The notes below the pieces were generated by a model. It searched no databases. It was not told where the DNA came from and worked only from the letters and a program-made list of their open reading frames with translations. The position numbers and the translations under genes were made by a program. Positions 17,277 through 25,198 of a stretch of DNA of 64,000 nucleotides are shown one piece after another (position 1 is the stretch's first letter; each line of letters starts with the position of its first letter). Source of the DNA: an actinobacterium LLX17 (GTDB taxonomy: Bacteria > Actinomycetota > Actinomycetes > Propionibacteriales > Nocardioidaceae); assembly GCA_000471045.1 (NCBI GenBank), contig KI301992.1, positions 1,744,060 to 1,808,059 on the forward strand, written 5' to 3'.

Positions 17277-18296
17277 GTGACCAAGAACATCGGCTTCCTG
17301 TCCTTCGGGCACTGGAACCCCTCCCCGCAGTCGCAGACCCGCTCGGCCGCCGACGCATTGCTGCAGTCGGTCGAGCTGGCCGTGGCCGCCGAGGAGCTCG
17401 GTGCCGACGGCGCGTACTTCCGCGTGCATCACTTCGCGCGGCAGCTCGCCTCACCGTTCCCGCTGCTCGCGGCCGCCGCCGCCCGCACGAGCCGCATCGA
17501 GCTGGGCACCGGCGTCATCGACATGCGGTACGAGAACCCGCTCTACATGGCCGAGGACGCCGGCGCCACCGACCTCATCGCGGGCGGGCGCCTCCAGCTC
17601 GGCATCAGCCGGGGATCACCCGAGCAGGTCGTCGACGGGTTTCGCTACTTCGGTCACGTGCCGCCGGAGGGCACGTCCGACGCCGACATGGCCCGCCAGC
17701 ACGCCGAGGTCTTCCTGCAGGTGATCGAGGGCGCCGCGTTCGCCGAGCCGAACCCGCGGCCGATGTTCCCCAACCCGCCGGGCCTGCTGCGGATCGAGCC
17801 GCACGCCCCCGGTCTGCGTGACCGCATCTGGTGGGGCGCCGGCTCCCGTGCCACGGCCGAGTGGACCGCGCAGCAGGGGCTCAACCTCATGAGCTCGACG
17901 CTGCTGACCGAGGACACCGGGGTTCCGTTCCACGAGCTCCAGCGCGAGCAGATCGATCGCTTCCGCGCGGCCTGGACCGAGGCCGGGCACGAGCGCGAGC
18001 CGCGCGTCTCGGTGAGCCGCAGCATCTTCGCGCTCACCGACGATCGTGACCGCGCCTACTTCGGCGGGTCGGGCGATTCCGATCAGGTGGGCTTCCTCGA
18101 GGGCGGCCCCGCGCGCTTCGGTCGCACCTACGCCGCCGAGCCCGACCGGCTCATCGAGGAGCTGGCGCAGGACTCCGCGATCGAGGCGGCCGACACGTTG
18201 CTGCTGACGGTACCGAACCAGCTGGGCGTCGAGTACAACGCGCACGTCATCGAGAGCATCCTCACCCAGGTGGCGCCGGGCCTCGGTTGGCGCTAG
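17277..18296 (+). CDS. LLM-class flavin-dependent oxidoreductase
   Basis: 339 aa, bacterial luciferase-like TIM barrel. It starts with KNIGFLSFGHW and has GAYFRVHHFARQLASPFPLLAAAAART, ELGTGVIDMRYENPLYMAEDA and RLQLGISRGSPEQV typical of the family. It would use reduced FMN; the substrate is unknown. An upstream in-frame GTG at 17256 is possible. The last 35 bp overlap the end of the convergent ANTAR gene. Confidence 0.88.
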   Translation: MTKNIGFLSFGHWNPSPQSQTRSAADALLQSVELAVAAEELGADGAYFRVHHFARQLASPFPLLAAAAARTSRIELGTGVIDMRYENPLYMAEDAGATDLIAGGRLQLGISRGSPEQVVDGFRYFGHVPPEGTSDADMARQHAEVFLQVIEGAAFAEPNPRPMFPNPPGLLRIEPHAPGLRDRIWWGAGSRATAEWTAQQGLNLMSSTLLTEDTGVPFHELQREQIDRFRAAWTEAGHEREPRVSVSRSIFALTDDRDRAYFGGSGDSDQVGFLEGGPARFGRTYAAEPDRLIEELAQDSAIEAADTLLLTVPNQLGVEYNAHVIESILTQVAPGLGWR

Positions 18297-18960
18297 CGGT
18301 CGCGATGACTTGCTCGGCCACCTCGCGCAGCTTCACGTTGCGGTCCTGCGAGTAGCGCCGCAACACCTCGAAGGCACGCTCGGCGTCGATGCCGAACCGT
18401 TCCATCAAGATGCCCTGGGCTTGACCGATGACGGTCCGGGTCCCGACCGACTCCTCGAGTCCCCGCTCGGTGCGGAGCCGGAACACGGCCGCCGCAGCCT
18501 GCCGGGCGAACAGGCGCACCAGGTCACAGTCGTCGGGATCGAACTCGCCGGTGTCGGCGCCGTACAGGTTCAGCGCACCCAGTCGCTGGTCGCGCGCATG
18601 CAGCTCGGCCGAGAGGATCCGCCCGAACCCCAGATCGGCGGCGGCGGGACCCCAGCGCGGCCACCGATCGTCGGCGGCCAGGTCCGCCGACGCGACGAAG
18701 CGCGACTGCACGGCGGCATCGACGCACGGACCCTCGCGCAGGTCGTACTGCAGCAGGTCGGCCTTCTCCACGCGCGCGGCGGTGGCGCCCACGGTCCGGA
18801 GGGTGCGGCCGCGGTCGGACATGAGGGTCACTCCCCCGTGCTCGACACCCAGCACCTCGACCGCCAGCTCGACGACCTGGTCGACCGTGCGTTCCTCGGT
18901 CTGCGACTCGGCAAGGTCCGCGGCCAGCCGGGCCACGCGGCGGATGTCGATGTCACTCAT
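18262..18960 (-). CDS. GAF-ANTAR domain regulator
   Basis: 232 aa, paralogous in layout to the protein at 8.7-9.4 kb. The GAF domain spans about 10-155. The ANTAR tail is VIGQAQGILMERFGIDAERAFEVLRRYSQDRNVKLREVA. It ends inside the coding end of the convergent flavin oxidoreductase. Predicted RNA-binding antiterminator; its targets are unknown. Confidence 0.87.
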   Translation of the reverse strand: MSDIDIRRVARLAADLAESQTEERTVDQVVELAVEVLGVEHGGVTLMSDRGRTLRTVGATAARVEKADLLQYDLREGPCVDAAVQSRFVASADLAADDRWPRWGPAAADLGFGRILSAELHARDQRLGALNLYGADTGEFDPDDCDLVRLFARQAAAAVFRLRTERGLEESVGTRTVIGQAQGILMERFGIDAERAFEVLRRYSQDRNVKLREVAEQVIATASANRGPAPPG

Positions 18961-19049
18961 GAGTGTTGTCCCGTCGACGCCGGGGCGCTGGGCTGCCTCG
19001 TTCTCCCACCGTAGCCCTCGCGGCGTGCTCGAGCTGAATGTCCCGTGTG

Positions 19050-19913
19050 TCAGCGTCCGTCGACGTCGTCCCGCGCCCGCGGCGGGTAGACGAGCGTCAC
19101 CAGCACCACCGACACGATCATCAGCAGGAACCACGAGACCAGCTTGGTGATCGAGACCATCGACCAGCCGTCCACTTGGTCGGGGTAGAACCAGGCTCCG
19201 CCGGCGGTGGCGACGTTCTCGGCGATCCAGATGAAGAACGCGACCAGGGCAAACGCCAGCAGCAGCGGCATCCGCAGCACGTGCTGATGCACGCGGAAGT
19301 GCATCACGGTGCGCGCCCACAGCGCCGCGATGACCACGAGCAGCACGTAGCGCGCGTCGAGGACGTAGTGATGCGTGTAGAAGTTCGCGTAGATCGCAGC
19401 CGCGACGACGACGGTCGTCCAGATGGGTGGGTACCGGTCGAACCGCAGGTCGAAGAGTCGGTAGACGCGCACCATGTACGAGCCGACCGCTGCGTACATG
19501 AAGCCGCTGTAGAGCGGGACCGCGCCGAGGTGCAGCAGGCCGCCGTCCTCGTAGCTCCACGAGCCGACGGACGTCTTGAACAGCTCCATCACCGTGCCGG
19601 CGACGTGGAAGAGCACCACGACCCACAGCTCGCGCCCGCTCTCGAGCCGGAAGCCGATCATCAACGCCTGCACGGCGATGGCTGCCAGCACGAGGAAGTC
19701 GTTGCGGTGCAACGCGGCGCTCTCGGGATAGACGAGTGCCGTCACGACGATGAGCACGAGCATCGCCGCACCGAAGACGCAGGCCCAGGCCTGCTTGATG
19801 CCGAACACGAGCAGCTCGACGACCCACGACCGCCATCCGGCGGTGGGGGCGCGGTCGAGCCACGACCGCGCCCACGCGTCGAGCCGCCGCTCGAGCGAGG
19901 TGTACCGCCCCAT
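19050..19913 (-). CDS. DUF817 integral membrane protein
   Basis: 287 aa with eight or so hydrophobic segments. It fits DUF817 (YoaT-like): ELLVFGIKQAWACVFG near the N-terminus, FHVAGTVMELFKTSVGSWSYED in the middle and FYTHHYVLDARYVL later. The many His and acidic residues in or near membrane helices suggest a cofactor or ion role, but the function is unknown. Confidence 0.82.
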   Translation of the reverse strand: MGRYTSLERRLDAWARSWLDRAPTAGWRSWVVELLVFGIKQAWACVFGAAMLVLIVVTALVYPESAALHRNDFLVLAAIAVQALMIGFRLESGRELWVVVLFHVAGTVMELFKTSVGSWSYEDGGLLHLGAVPLYSGFMYAAVGSYMVRVYRLFDLRFDRYPPIWTTVVVAAAIYANFYTHHYVLDARYVLLVVIAALWARTVMHFRVHQHVLRMPLLLAFALVAFFIWIAENVATAGGAWFYPDQVDGWSMVSITKLVSWFLLMIVSVVLVTLVYPPRARDDVDGR

Positions 19914-19963
19914 GCTCGCCCTTCCCCCGAAGACACCGAGAGGAGGACGATACGGGAGCGTTC

Positions 19964-20302
19964 CTACGACGAGCTGAGATCGCCTTCCTCGGCGAGCCGG
20001 CGGAGGGCGTCCAGTCGGGTGTCCCAGGCAGCGGCGAGCTCGTCGATGCGGCGGGCGGCCGCTCCGAGCCGCTCGGCACGGGGCGAGAACAGCACCTCGC
20101 GGCCGACCTTGCGCGACCCCACCAGGCCGGCCCGGTCGAGCACTGCGAGGTGCTTGACCACGGCCGGCCGGGTCACCGGCAGCTCCTGCGCCAGGCCGGT
20201 GGCTGACCGCTCACCGCGCTCGGCGAGCAGGGTCAGCACCTGCCAGCGCATCGGGTCGCCCAGGGCGCTGAAGACCTCGACCTCGGCGATGGTGGCGGTC
20301 AC
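19964..20302 (-). CDS. ArsR-family winged-helix repressor
   Basis: 112 aa. Starts with VFSALGDPMRWQVLTLLAER, the helix typical of ArsR proteins that pair with AHSA1-like genes; recognition helix LPVTRPAVVKHLAVLDRAGLV. No metal-binding Cys pair is present, so it is not an obvious metal sensor. The GTG start directly abuts the stop of the upstream SRPBCC gene (TGAGTG), so they form one operon. Confidence 0.9.
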   Translation of the reverse strand: MTATIAEVEVFSALGDPMRWQVLTLLAERGERSATGLAQELPVTRPAVVKHLAVLDRAGLVGSRKVGREVLFSPRAERLGAAARRIDELAAAWDTRLDALRRLAEEGDLSSS

Positions 20303-20758
20303 TCAGACCGCCGCGCCCTGCGTGCGGGCGTGGTCGGCCAGCTCACCGGTCTCCTGCATCCAGCCCTTCGTGTGCCCCTCCAGCAGGCCGCGCCGGTCGT
20401 CGGTGGGGAGGTCGAGCGAGGCGAAGCCGCTCTCGACGACCCGCAGGTGGGTGCCGGTTCCGCGGGGCTCGAGGGTGAACTCGACGAGGGTCGAGTTCCC
20501 GTCGCCCAGCGTGGTGCCCGGTGCGACATCGATCTGCTGCCAACGGAAGGCGAATCGCGAGGTCGGGTCGACGGTCACGACCTGGCCGTCGAGGTCGTGA
20601 CCGTCCCAGCGGACCTGCATGGTCCCGCCGGGACGCAGGTCGATGTCGGCGCCGCGGTCGCCGAACCAGGTGCCGAGGTGCTCGGCCTCGGTGATGAGCG
20701 TCCAGACGCGGTCGATGTCGGCGGCGATGTCGAGCTCGCGCTCGATGGTGTCCTGCAT
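20303..20758 (-). CDS. SRPBCC/AHSA1-family protein
   Basis: 151 aa. The family start ERELDIAADIDRVWTLITEAEHLGTWFGD and C-terminal GLLEGHTKGWMQETGEL identify an activator-of-Hsp90-ATPase-1-like protein. These usually lie next to an ArsR regulator, as here. The ligand is unknown. GAGGATCAT precedes the start. Confidence 0.88.
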   Translation of the reverse strand: MQDTIERELDIAADIDRVWTLITEAEHLGTWFGDRGADIDLRPGGTMQVRWDGHDLDGQVVTVDPTSRFAFRWQQIDVAPGTTLGDGNSTLVEFTLEPRGTGTHLRVVESGFASLDLPTDDRRGLLEGHTKGWMQETGELADHARTQGAAV

Positions 20759-20837
20759 GATGATCCTCCTGATCGGAATGTGTCACCCAACGGTGACACA
20801 TCCGGTGGGACATGTGCAACCCTCCGGTGACACTTTC

Positions 20838-21428
20838 TCAGGCCGAGCCGGGCCGCTCTCGACGCCGGTACTCCGAGACCACCACGCCCGAGGTGTAGGG
20901 CGTCGCGACGTCCAGCGCGAAAGCACTCGTATCGACAGCCCCCCGCACCAGCGGGATCCCGTCCCCCAGCACGATCGGGTTGACCTTGAGCACGAGCCGG
21001 TCGATCTCGTCCCAGATCGCGCCGGCCAGCCGGCCCCCTCCGCACAGCCAGAGGCCACCTCCGTCCGCCTGCTTCAACCGCTGCACCTCCGCCACCGGAT
21101 CCGTCGTCACCAGGCGCACGCCGCTCGGCACGTCGGCCTCGGCATGCCGCCGCGTGAACACCACTTGCTCCAGGTGGGGGTACGGGTCGGCGACACCCTG
21201 CCGCAGCCCGACGTCGTAGGTGCCCCACCCCATCAGCACCGTTCCGAACCGGCCCCCGTCGGCCGTCAGCCCCAGCGCCTCGAGCGCCACCGCCGGCAGC
21301 GTCTCCGGGTAGTCGCGAAAGATCATGTCGAAGTGGTCGCCCTCGGTCAGGAAGGCCGACCAGTCCCCGTCGGGCGCGGCGATGTACCCGTCGATCGAGG
21401 TCGCCACGTAGTAGGTCAGCTCACGCAT
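20838..21428 (-). CDS. Dihydrofolate-reductase-family (RibD C-terminal-like) protein
   Basis: 196 aa. MRELTYYVATSIDGYIAAPDG and MGWGTYDVG, plus GGGLWLCGGGRLAGA, are the conserved DHFR/RibD reductase blocks. The start at 21428 fits the family; a 5-codon-longer start is possible. It probably reduces a pteridine- or pyrimidine-like substrate with NADPH, exact role unknown. It is divergent from a TetR regulator with an inverted repeat between them, so it is likely the regulated target. Confidence 0.85.
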   Translation of the reverse strand: MRELTYYVATSIDGYIAAPDGDWSAFLTEGDHFDMIFRDYPETLPAVALEALGLTADGGRFGTVLMGWGTYDVGLRQGVADPYPHLEQVVFTRRHAEADVPSGVRLVTTDPVAEVQRLKQADGGGLWLCGGGRLAGAIWDEIDRLVLKVNPIVLGDGIPLVRGAVDTSAFALDVATPYTSGVVVSEYRRRERPGSA

Positions 21429-21455
21429 GTCCGCTCCTGTCACCTTCCATTCACA

Positions 21456-21489
21456 ACACCTGTCGTGGTTCTCAATGTACGACAGGTGT
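21456..21489. promoter_or_regulatory. Inverted repeat operator between DHFR-like and tetR genes
   Basis: Perfect 11-bp arms ACACCTGTCGT (21456-21466) and ACGACAGGTGT (21479-21489) with a 12-bp spacer. It lies 12 bp upstream of the TAGTCT -10 box of the TetR gene and 27 bp from the start of the divergent gene, a position expected for a TetR autoregulatory operator. Confidence 0.7.
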
Positions 21490-21501
21490 CGTGGTCCGCG
21501 C

Positions 21502-21507
21502 TAGTCT
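21502..21507 (+). promoter_or_regulatory. Leaderless -10 box (TAGTCT) of tetR
   Basis: TAGTCT-N6-ATG, directly downstream of the inverted repeat. Confidence 0.5.
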
Positions 21508-21513
21508 CGCTTC

Positions 21514-22080
21514 ATGGCGACCAACGAGGAACGACGCCGCGACCTGGCCGACGCGGGGCTCACGGTCCTGGCGCAGGACGGCTCGCGCGGCCTGACGCAC
21601 CGGGCCGTCGACCGGCAGGCCGGGGTGCCGACCGGCACCACCTCCAACTACTTCCGCAGCCGCGACGAGCTGCTGCAGGGCCTGGTCGCCCGGATCGGCG
21701 AACGCCTCGCCCCCACCCCACGCGACCTCGAGCGACTGGCCGACCGCTCCCCCGGGACGGACCTGTTCGCCGACTACGTGCGCGACATCGTCCGCCGACT
21801 CACGACCGAGCGTGACGTGACGCTCGCCCTGTTCGAGCTGCGCCTGGAGACTGCGCGCCGCCCCGAGGTGCGCGACCTGATGAACACGTGGCTCACGGAG
21901 TCGTTCGCGAACGACGTCGCGTTCAACGAGGCGGCCGGTCTGCCCGGCGGTCGCTTCGAGATCGCGTTGTTTCACTACGCGGTCGACGGCCTGCTGCTCG
22001 ACCGGCTGACCACCTCGATCGACCCCGACACCGCGACCGACCAGGTCATCGACGCCTTCGTCGCCGGCCTGCTCCGCTGA
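21514..22080 (+). CDS. TetR/AcrR-family repressor
   Basis: 188 aa. The N-terminal HTH (ADAGLTVLAQDGSRGLTHRAVDRQAGVPTGTTSNYFRSRDELL) is intact and the C-terminal ligand domain is of normal size. It is divergent from the DHFR-like gene and flanked by a perfect inverted repeat, so I infer that it represses both itself and that gene. Confidence 0.92.
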   Translation: MATNEERRRDLADAGLTVLAQDGSRGLTHRAVDRQAGVPTGTTSNYFRSRDELLQGLVARIGERLAPTPRDLERLADRSPGTDLFADYVRDIVRRLTTERDVTLALFELRLETARRPEVRDLMNTWLTESFANDVAFNEAAGLPGGRFEIALFHYAVDGLLLDRLTTSIDPDTATDQVIDAFVAGLLR

Positions 22081-22101
22081 CCGGTGTGGGGCTGCCCCCT
22101 C

Positions 22102-22107
22102 TAGGCT
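22102..22107 (+). promoter_or_regulatory. Leaderless -10 box (TAGGCT)
   Basis: TAGGCT-N6-ATG before the histidine phosphatase gene. A CTGACC -35-like hexamer lies 18 bp upstream. Confidence 0.55.
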
Positions 22108-22113
22108 CGACGC

Positions 22114-22833
22114 ATGGCCACCGTCATCCTCGTGCGGCACGGCCGCACCACCGCCAACGCCTCCGGAGTCCTTGCCGGGCGCACGCCCGGGGTCGAGCTC
22201 GACGACACCGGACGCGACCAGGCCGCCCGCACCGGTGAGCGACTCGGTGCCGTGCCGCTGGTCGCTGTCGTGTCGAGCCCGCTCCAACGGTGCCGGCAGA
22301 CCGCGCAGGCCGTCCTCGACCACCAGTCCGGCTCACCCGACGCCCCCGTCGACGACGGCATCACCGAGTGCGACTACGGCGACTGGCAGGGTCGCTCGCT
22401 GTCCGACCTGGCGTCCGAGGACCTGTGGTCGGTCGTCCAGAACCAGCCCTCGGCCGCCGTCTTCCCCGGAGGGGAGTCGCTCGGCGCGATGCAGGCCCGG
22501 GCTGTCGCCGCGATCCGCGCCCGAGACGCCGCCATCGAGGCCGAGCACGGGCCCGGCGCGGTGTGGGTGGCGGTCAGTCACGGCGACATCATCAAGGCCG
22601 TGCTGGCCGACGCGCTGGGCATGCACCTCGACCTGTTCCAGCGCCTGCACGTCAACCCCGCGTCGGCGTCGATCGTCTCGTACGGCACCACCCGACCCCA
22701 CGTCGTCGCGATGAACACCGACGCCGGAGACCTCGCCTGGTTGGGCACGAAACCCCCCGCCGCGGACGCCCCAGTTGGTGGCGGAGTCGGTGGCGGCGCC
22801 GGCCCCGACGCGCCGACTTCGGCAGCCTCCTAG
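22114..22833 (+). CDS. Histidine phosphatase family protein (MSMEG_4193-like)
   Basis: 239 aa. ILVRHGRTTAN carries the phospho-accepting His (RHG), and SHGDIIKAVLAD the second His. The body fits the actinobacterial MSMEG_4193-type phosphoglycerate-mutase-like group; the Gly/Ala/Pro-rich tail of about 25 residues is extra. Its neighbours DUF3090 and the SCO1664-family protein form a run conserved in actinobacteria whose joint function is unknown. Confidence 0.9.
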   Translation: MATVILVRHGRTTANASGVLAGRTPGVELDDTGRDQAARTGERLGAVPLVAVVSSPLQRCRQTAQAVLDHQSGSPDAPVDDGITECDYGDWQGRSLSDLASEDLWSVVQNQPSAAVFPGGESLGAMQARAVAAIRARDAAIEAEHGPGAVWVAVSHGDIIKAVLADALGMHLDLFQRLHVNPASASIVSYGTTRPHVVAMNTDAGDLAWLGTKPPAADAPVGGGVGGGAGPDAPTSAAS

Positions 22834-22836
22834 GCT
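22831..22836 (+). promoter_or_regulatory. Leaderless -10 box (TAGGCT) overlapping a stop codon
   Basis: TAGGCT-N6-ATG for the DUF3090 gene. The box begins with the TAG stop codon of the upstream phosphatase gene, so the same bases end one gene and promote the next. Confidence 0.5.
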
Positions 22837-22842
22837 GGAGGC

Positions 22843-23460
22843 ATGGAACCCCTCGTCCACCGGTTCGACTGGCCGGACCGATTCGTCGTCGGCACGGTCG
22901 GCCCCCCGGGTTCGCGCACCTTCTTCCTGCAGGCGCGCAGCGGTGACCAGGTCGTCAGCGTCTCGCTCGAGAAGCAGCAGACGGCCGCGCTCGCCGAGCG
23001 CATCGAGGAGGTCCTCGACGAGCTGATGGCCGAGGACGGCAACCCCTACAGCATCCCGGCGCTGACGCCGGAGGAGCTCGTCGACACCGATCCCCTCGAG
23101 CAGCCGGTCGAGGAGCAGTTCCGCGCCGGCGCCATGAGCCTCGGCTGGGACCCCTCGACCGCCCAGGTCGTCATCGAGGCGTTCCCGATCCCCGAGATCG
23201 ACCTCGAGGCGATCGATCCCGAGCTCGACGCCGCACTGGCCGCCAGCAACGCCGGCGAGCTCGGTCCCGATGACGTCGTCGAGATCGAGGTCGTGCCGGA
23301 GGAGGTCCTGCTGGTCCGCATCCCGGTCGGCAGCGCCCGCGCGTTCGCCAAGAGCGCCCGCGAGATCGTCAAGGCCGGCCGCCCCCTCTGCGTGCTGTGC
23401 AACGCGCCGATGGACTCCGAGGCCGAGCACGTCTGCGAGCTGCCCGACGGTTTCCGGTGA
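22843..23460 (+). CDS. DUF3090 family protein
   Basis: 205 aa. FDWPDRFVVGTVGPPGSRTFFLQARSG is the DUF3090 start. The C-terminus LCVLCNAPMDSEAEHVCELPDGF holds a Cys-x2-Cys...His-x-Cys set suited to zinc. It overlaps the next gene by 4 bp (GTGA). The function is unknown; it is always found with the flanking genes in actinobacteria. Confidence 0.92.
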   Translation: MEPLVHRFDWPDRFVVGTVGPPGSRTFFLQARSGDQVVSVSLEKQQTAALAERIEEVLDELMAEDGNPYSIPALTPEELVDTDPLEQPVEEQFRAGAMSLGWDPSTAQVVIEAFPIPEIDLEAIDPELDAALAASNAGELGPDDVVEIEVVPEEVLLVRIPVGSARAFAKSAREIVKAGRPLCVLCNAPMDSEAEHVCELPDGFR

Positions 23461-24218
23461 CGGAGCTCCTCGACGCTGACATCTCGCTGACCGGTCGCAT
23501 CATGTCGGCCTCGAACGCCACGTTCGTCGGCTCGATCGGTGACGTCACGGTGGTCTACAAGCCGGTGGCCGGGGAGCGACCGCTGTGGGACTTCCCCGAC
23601 GGCAACCTGGCCCGCCGCGAGGCCGCGGCCTACGTGGTCTCGGAGGCGCTGGGCTGGGACGTCGTGCCCCGCACGTGGCTCCGCGACGGGCCGCACGGCG
23701 TCGGCATGGTGCAGCTCTGGCAGGAGCCGGACGCCGAGCAGGAAGCCGTCACCCTCGTGCCCGCCGGCGAGGTCCCCGAGCATGGCTGGCGCCACGTGCT
23801 CGACGGCGTCGGCGCCGACGACCAGCCGGTCTCGCTGATCCACGAGGACTCCCCCGCCCTGCGCCGCATGGCGGTCTTCGACGTGCTGACCAACAACGCC
23901 GACCGCAAGGGTGGTCACGTGCTCGAGATGACCGACGGGCACCGGTACGGCGTCGACCACGGCCTGACCTTCCACGTGGAGCACAAGCTCCGCACCGTCC
24001 TGTGGGGCTGGGTCGACGACGAGCTGACCGACGACGAGGTGGCTGGGGTCCGCCGGGTGCGTTCCGCCCTCGACGGCGATCTCGCCGCCACGCTCGCGCC
24101 GCTGCTCACCGCGGCCGAGATCGAGGTGCTGGCCGCCCGGTGCGACCGCCTGCTGGGCACGCCGCGCTTCCCGGGGCCGAGCGGTGACATGCCCGCCGTG
24201 CCCTGGCCTCCCTTCTGA
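23457..24218 (+). CDS. SCO1664-family protein (PI3/4-kinase-like fold)
   Basis: 253 aa. VVYKPVAGERPLWDFPDGNLARREAA supplies a Lys as in phosphatidylinositol-kinase-like ATP sites, FDVLTNNADRKGGHVLE a catalytic loop (Asn-Asn-x-Asp) and YGVDHGLTF a metal loop. The GTG start overlaps the DUF3090 stop. It is the third gene of the conserved cluster. The phosphate acceptor is unknown. Confidence 0.9.
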   Translation: MTELLDADISLTGRIMSASNATFVGSIGDVTVVYKPVAGERPLWDFPDGNLARREAAAYVVSEALGWDVVPRTWLRDGPHGVGMVQLWQEPDAEQEAVTLVPAGEVPEHGWRHVLDGVGADDQPVSLIHEDSPALRRMAVFDVLTNNADRKGGHVLEMTDGHRYGVDHGLTFHVEHKLRTVLWGWVDDELTDDEVAGVRRVRSALDGDLAATLAPLLTAAEIEVLAARCDRLLGTPRFPGPSGDMPAVPWPPF

Positions 24219-24248
24219 GGGTGCCCGCCCGGAGCCCCCTGCCGCGGG

Positions 24249-24298
24249 GCGGTCAGTCAGCAACCTCTCCCACGCCGGAGGGGTTGCTGGCTGACCGC
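24249..24298 (+). terminator. Long inverted repeat / hairpin before the next promoter
   Basis: A 22-bp stem (two G-T wobbles) with a 6-nt loop; the arms begin GCGGTCAGTCAGCAACC and end GGTTGCTGGCTGACCGC. It follows the SCO1664-family gene by 30 nt and ends 2 nt before the TAGGCT box of the next gene. It can be a terminator, an operator, or both. Confidence 0.6.
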
Positions 24299-24300
24299 AC

Positions 24301-24306
24301 TAGGCT
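24301..24306 (+). promoter_or_regulatory. Leaderless -10 box (TAGGCT)
   Basis: TAGGCT-N6-ATG. The -35 position falls inside the preceding inverted repeat. Confidence 0.5.
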
Positions 24307-24312
24307 CGCGGC

Positions 24313-25128
24313 ATGACCTCGGACGTGCTGCTCGTCGGTGCCGGTGACCTCGGAGCAGACATCGGCCTGCGACTCGCCGCGTTGGGGCACGACGTCGCTG
24401 CGATCCGCCGGCGGGCCGAGCTCGTGCCGGCACCGCTGCACGGCGTGTCCGCCGACCTCACGCAGGAGACGCCGCAGCTGCCGCCCCTCGACCTCGGTCT
24501 GCTGGTCGTCGCGCTGACAGCCCGGCCGCGCAGCGAGGAGTCGTACCGCGCCACGTACGTCGACGGCATGCTGCGTGCCCTGGACGCTGTCGACGCCGCT
24601 GGGCAGGTACCGGCGCGTGCCGTGCTGATCTCGTCGACCGCGGTGCACGGCGACGCCGGGCCCGACCCGATCATCGACGAGACGACGTCCGTCGCGCCCA
24701 CCGACGGCCCCGGCCGCATGCTCGTGGAGGCCGAGCGGACCTTCCTCGAGCGGGTGCCGTCCGGGACGGTGCTGCGACTGTCCGGTCTCTACCGCAGCGA
24801 CTCCACGCGTCTGCTGGACCAGGTGCGCGAGGGCCGGATCACGGACCCGCACCGCTGGACGAATCGCATTCACCGTGACGATGCCGCCGATGCCGCCGTG
24901 CACCTGCTCACCCGGCCCGAGCATCCCGAGAATCTGTACCTCGGCACCGACGACGAGCCGACCCAGCTCGGCGACGTCGGGGCGTTCCTGGCGGAGCGAC
25001 TCGGGGTCTCGCCCCCGGAGCCCGCCGACCCGGCCCAGGGCCACGGCAAGCGGATCTCGAACGCCCGCCTGCGCGCCAGCGGGTGGACCCCACGCTTCCC
25101 CACCTACCGCGAGGGCTACGCGGTCTGA
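24313..25128 (+). CDS. NAD-dependent epimerase/dehydratase-like SDR (YeeZ-like)
   Basis: 271 aa. VLLVGAGDLGADIGLRLAALGHDV is a GxGxxG nucleotide-binding motif; VLISSTAVHGDAGPDPIIDE follows, and the C-terminal half shows the extended-SDR pattern (RIHRDDAADAAVHLL). The catalytic Tyr-x3-Lys is not conserved, as in YeeZ-like atypical SDRs. Substrate unknown. Confidence 0.82.
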   Translation: MTSDVLLVGAGDLGADIGLRLAALGHDVAAIRRRAELVPAPLHGVSADLTQETPQLPPLDLGLLVVALTARPRSEESYRATYVDGMLRALDAVDAAGQVPARAVLISSTAVHGDAGPDPIIDETTSVAPTDGPGRMLVEAERTFLERVPSGTVLRLSGLYRSDSTRLLDQVREGRITDPHRWTNRIHRDDAADAAVHLLTRPEHPENLYLGTDDEPTQLGDVGAFLAERLGVSPPEPADPAQGHGKRISNARLRASGWTPRFPTYREGYAV

Positions 25129-25198
25129 CTGCATGACGCGACCGGCGCCCCGGGCCACCGTGGTGGGCCAAGACGCCGGTCGGGTCGAACGGGCTGGA

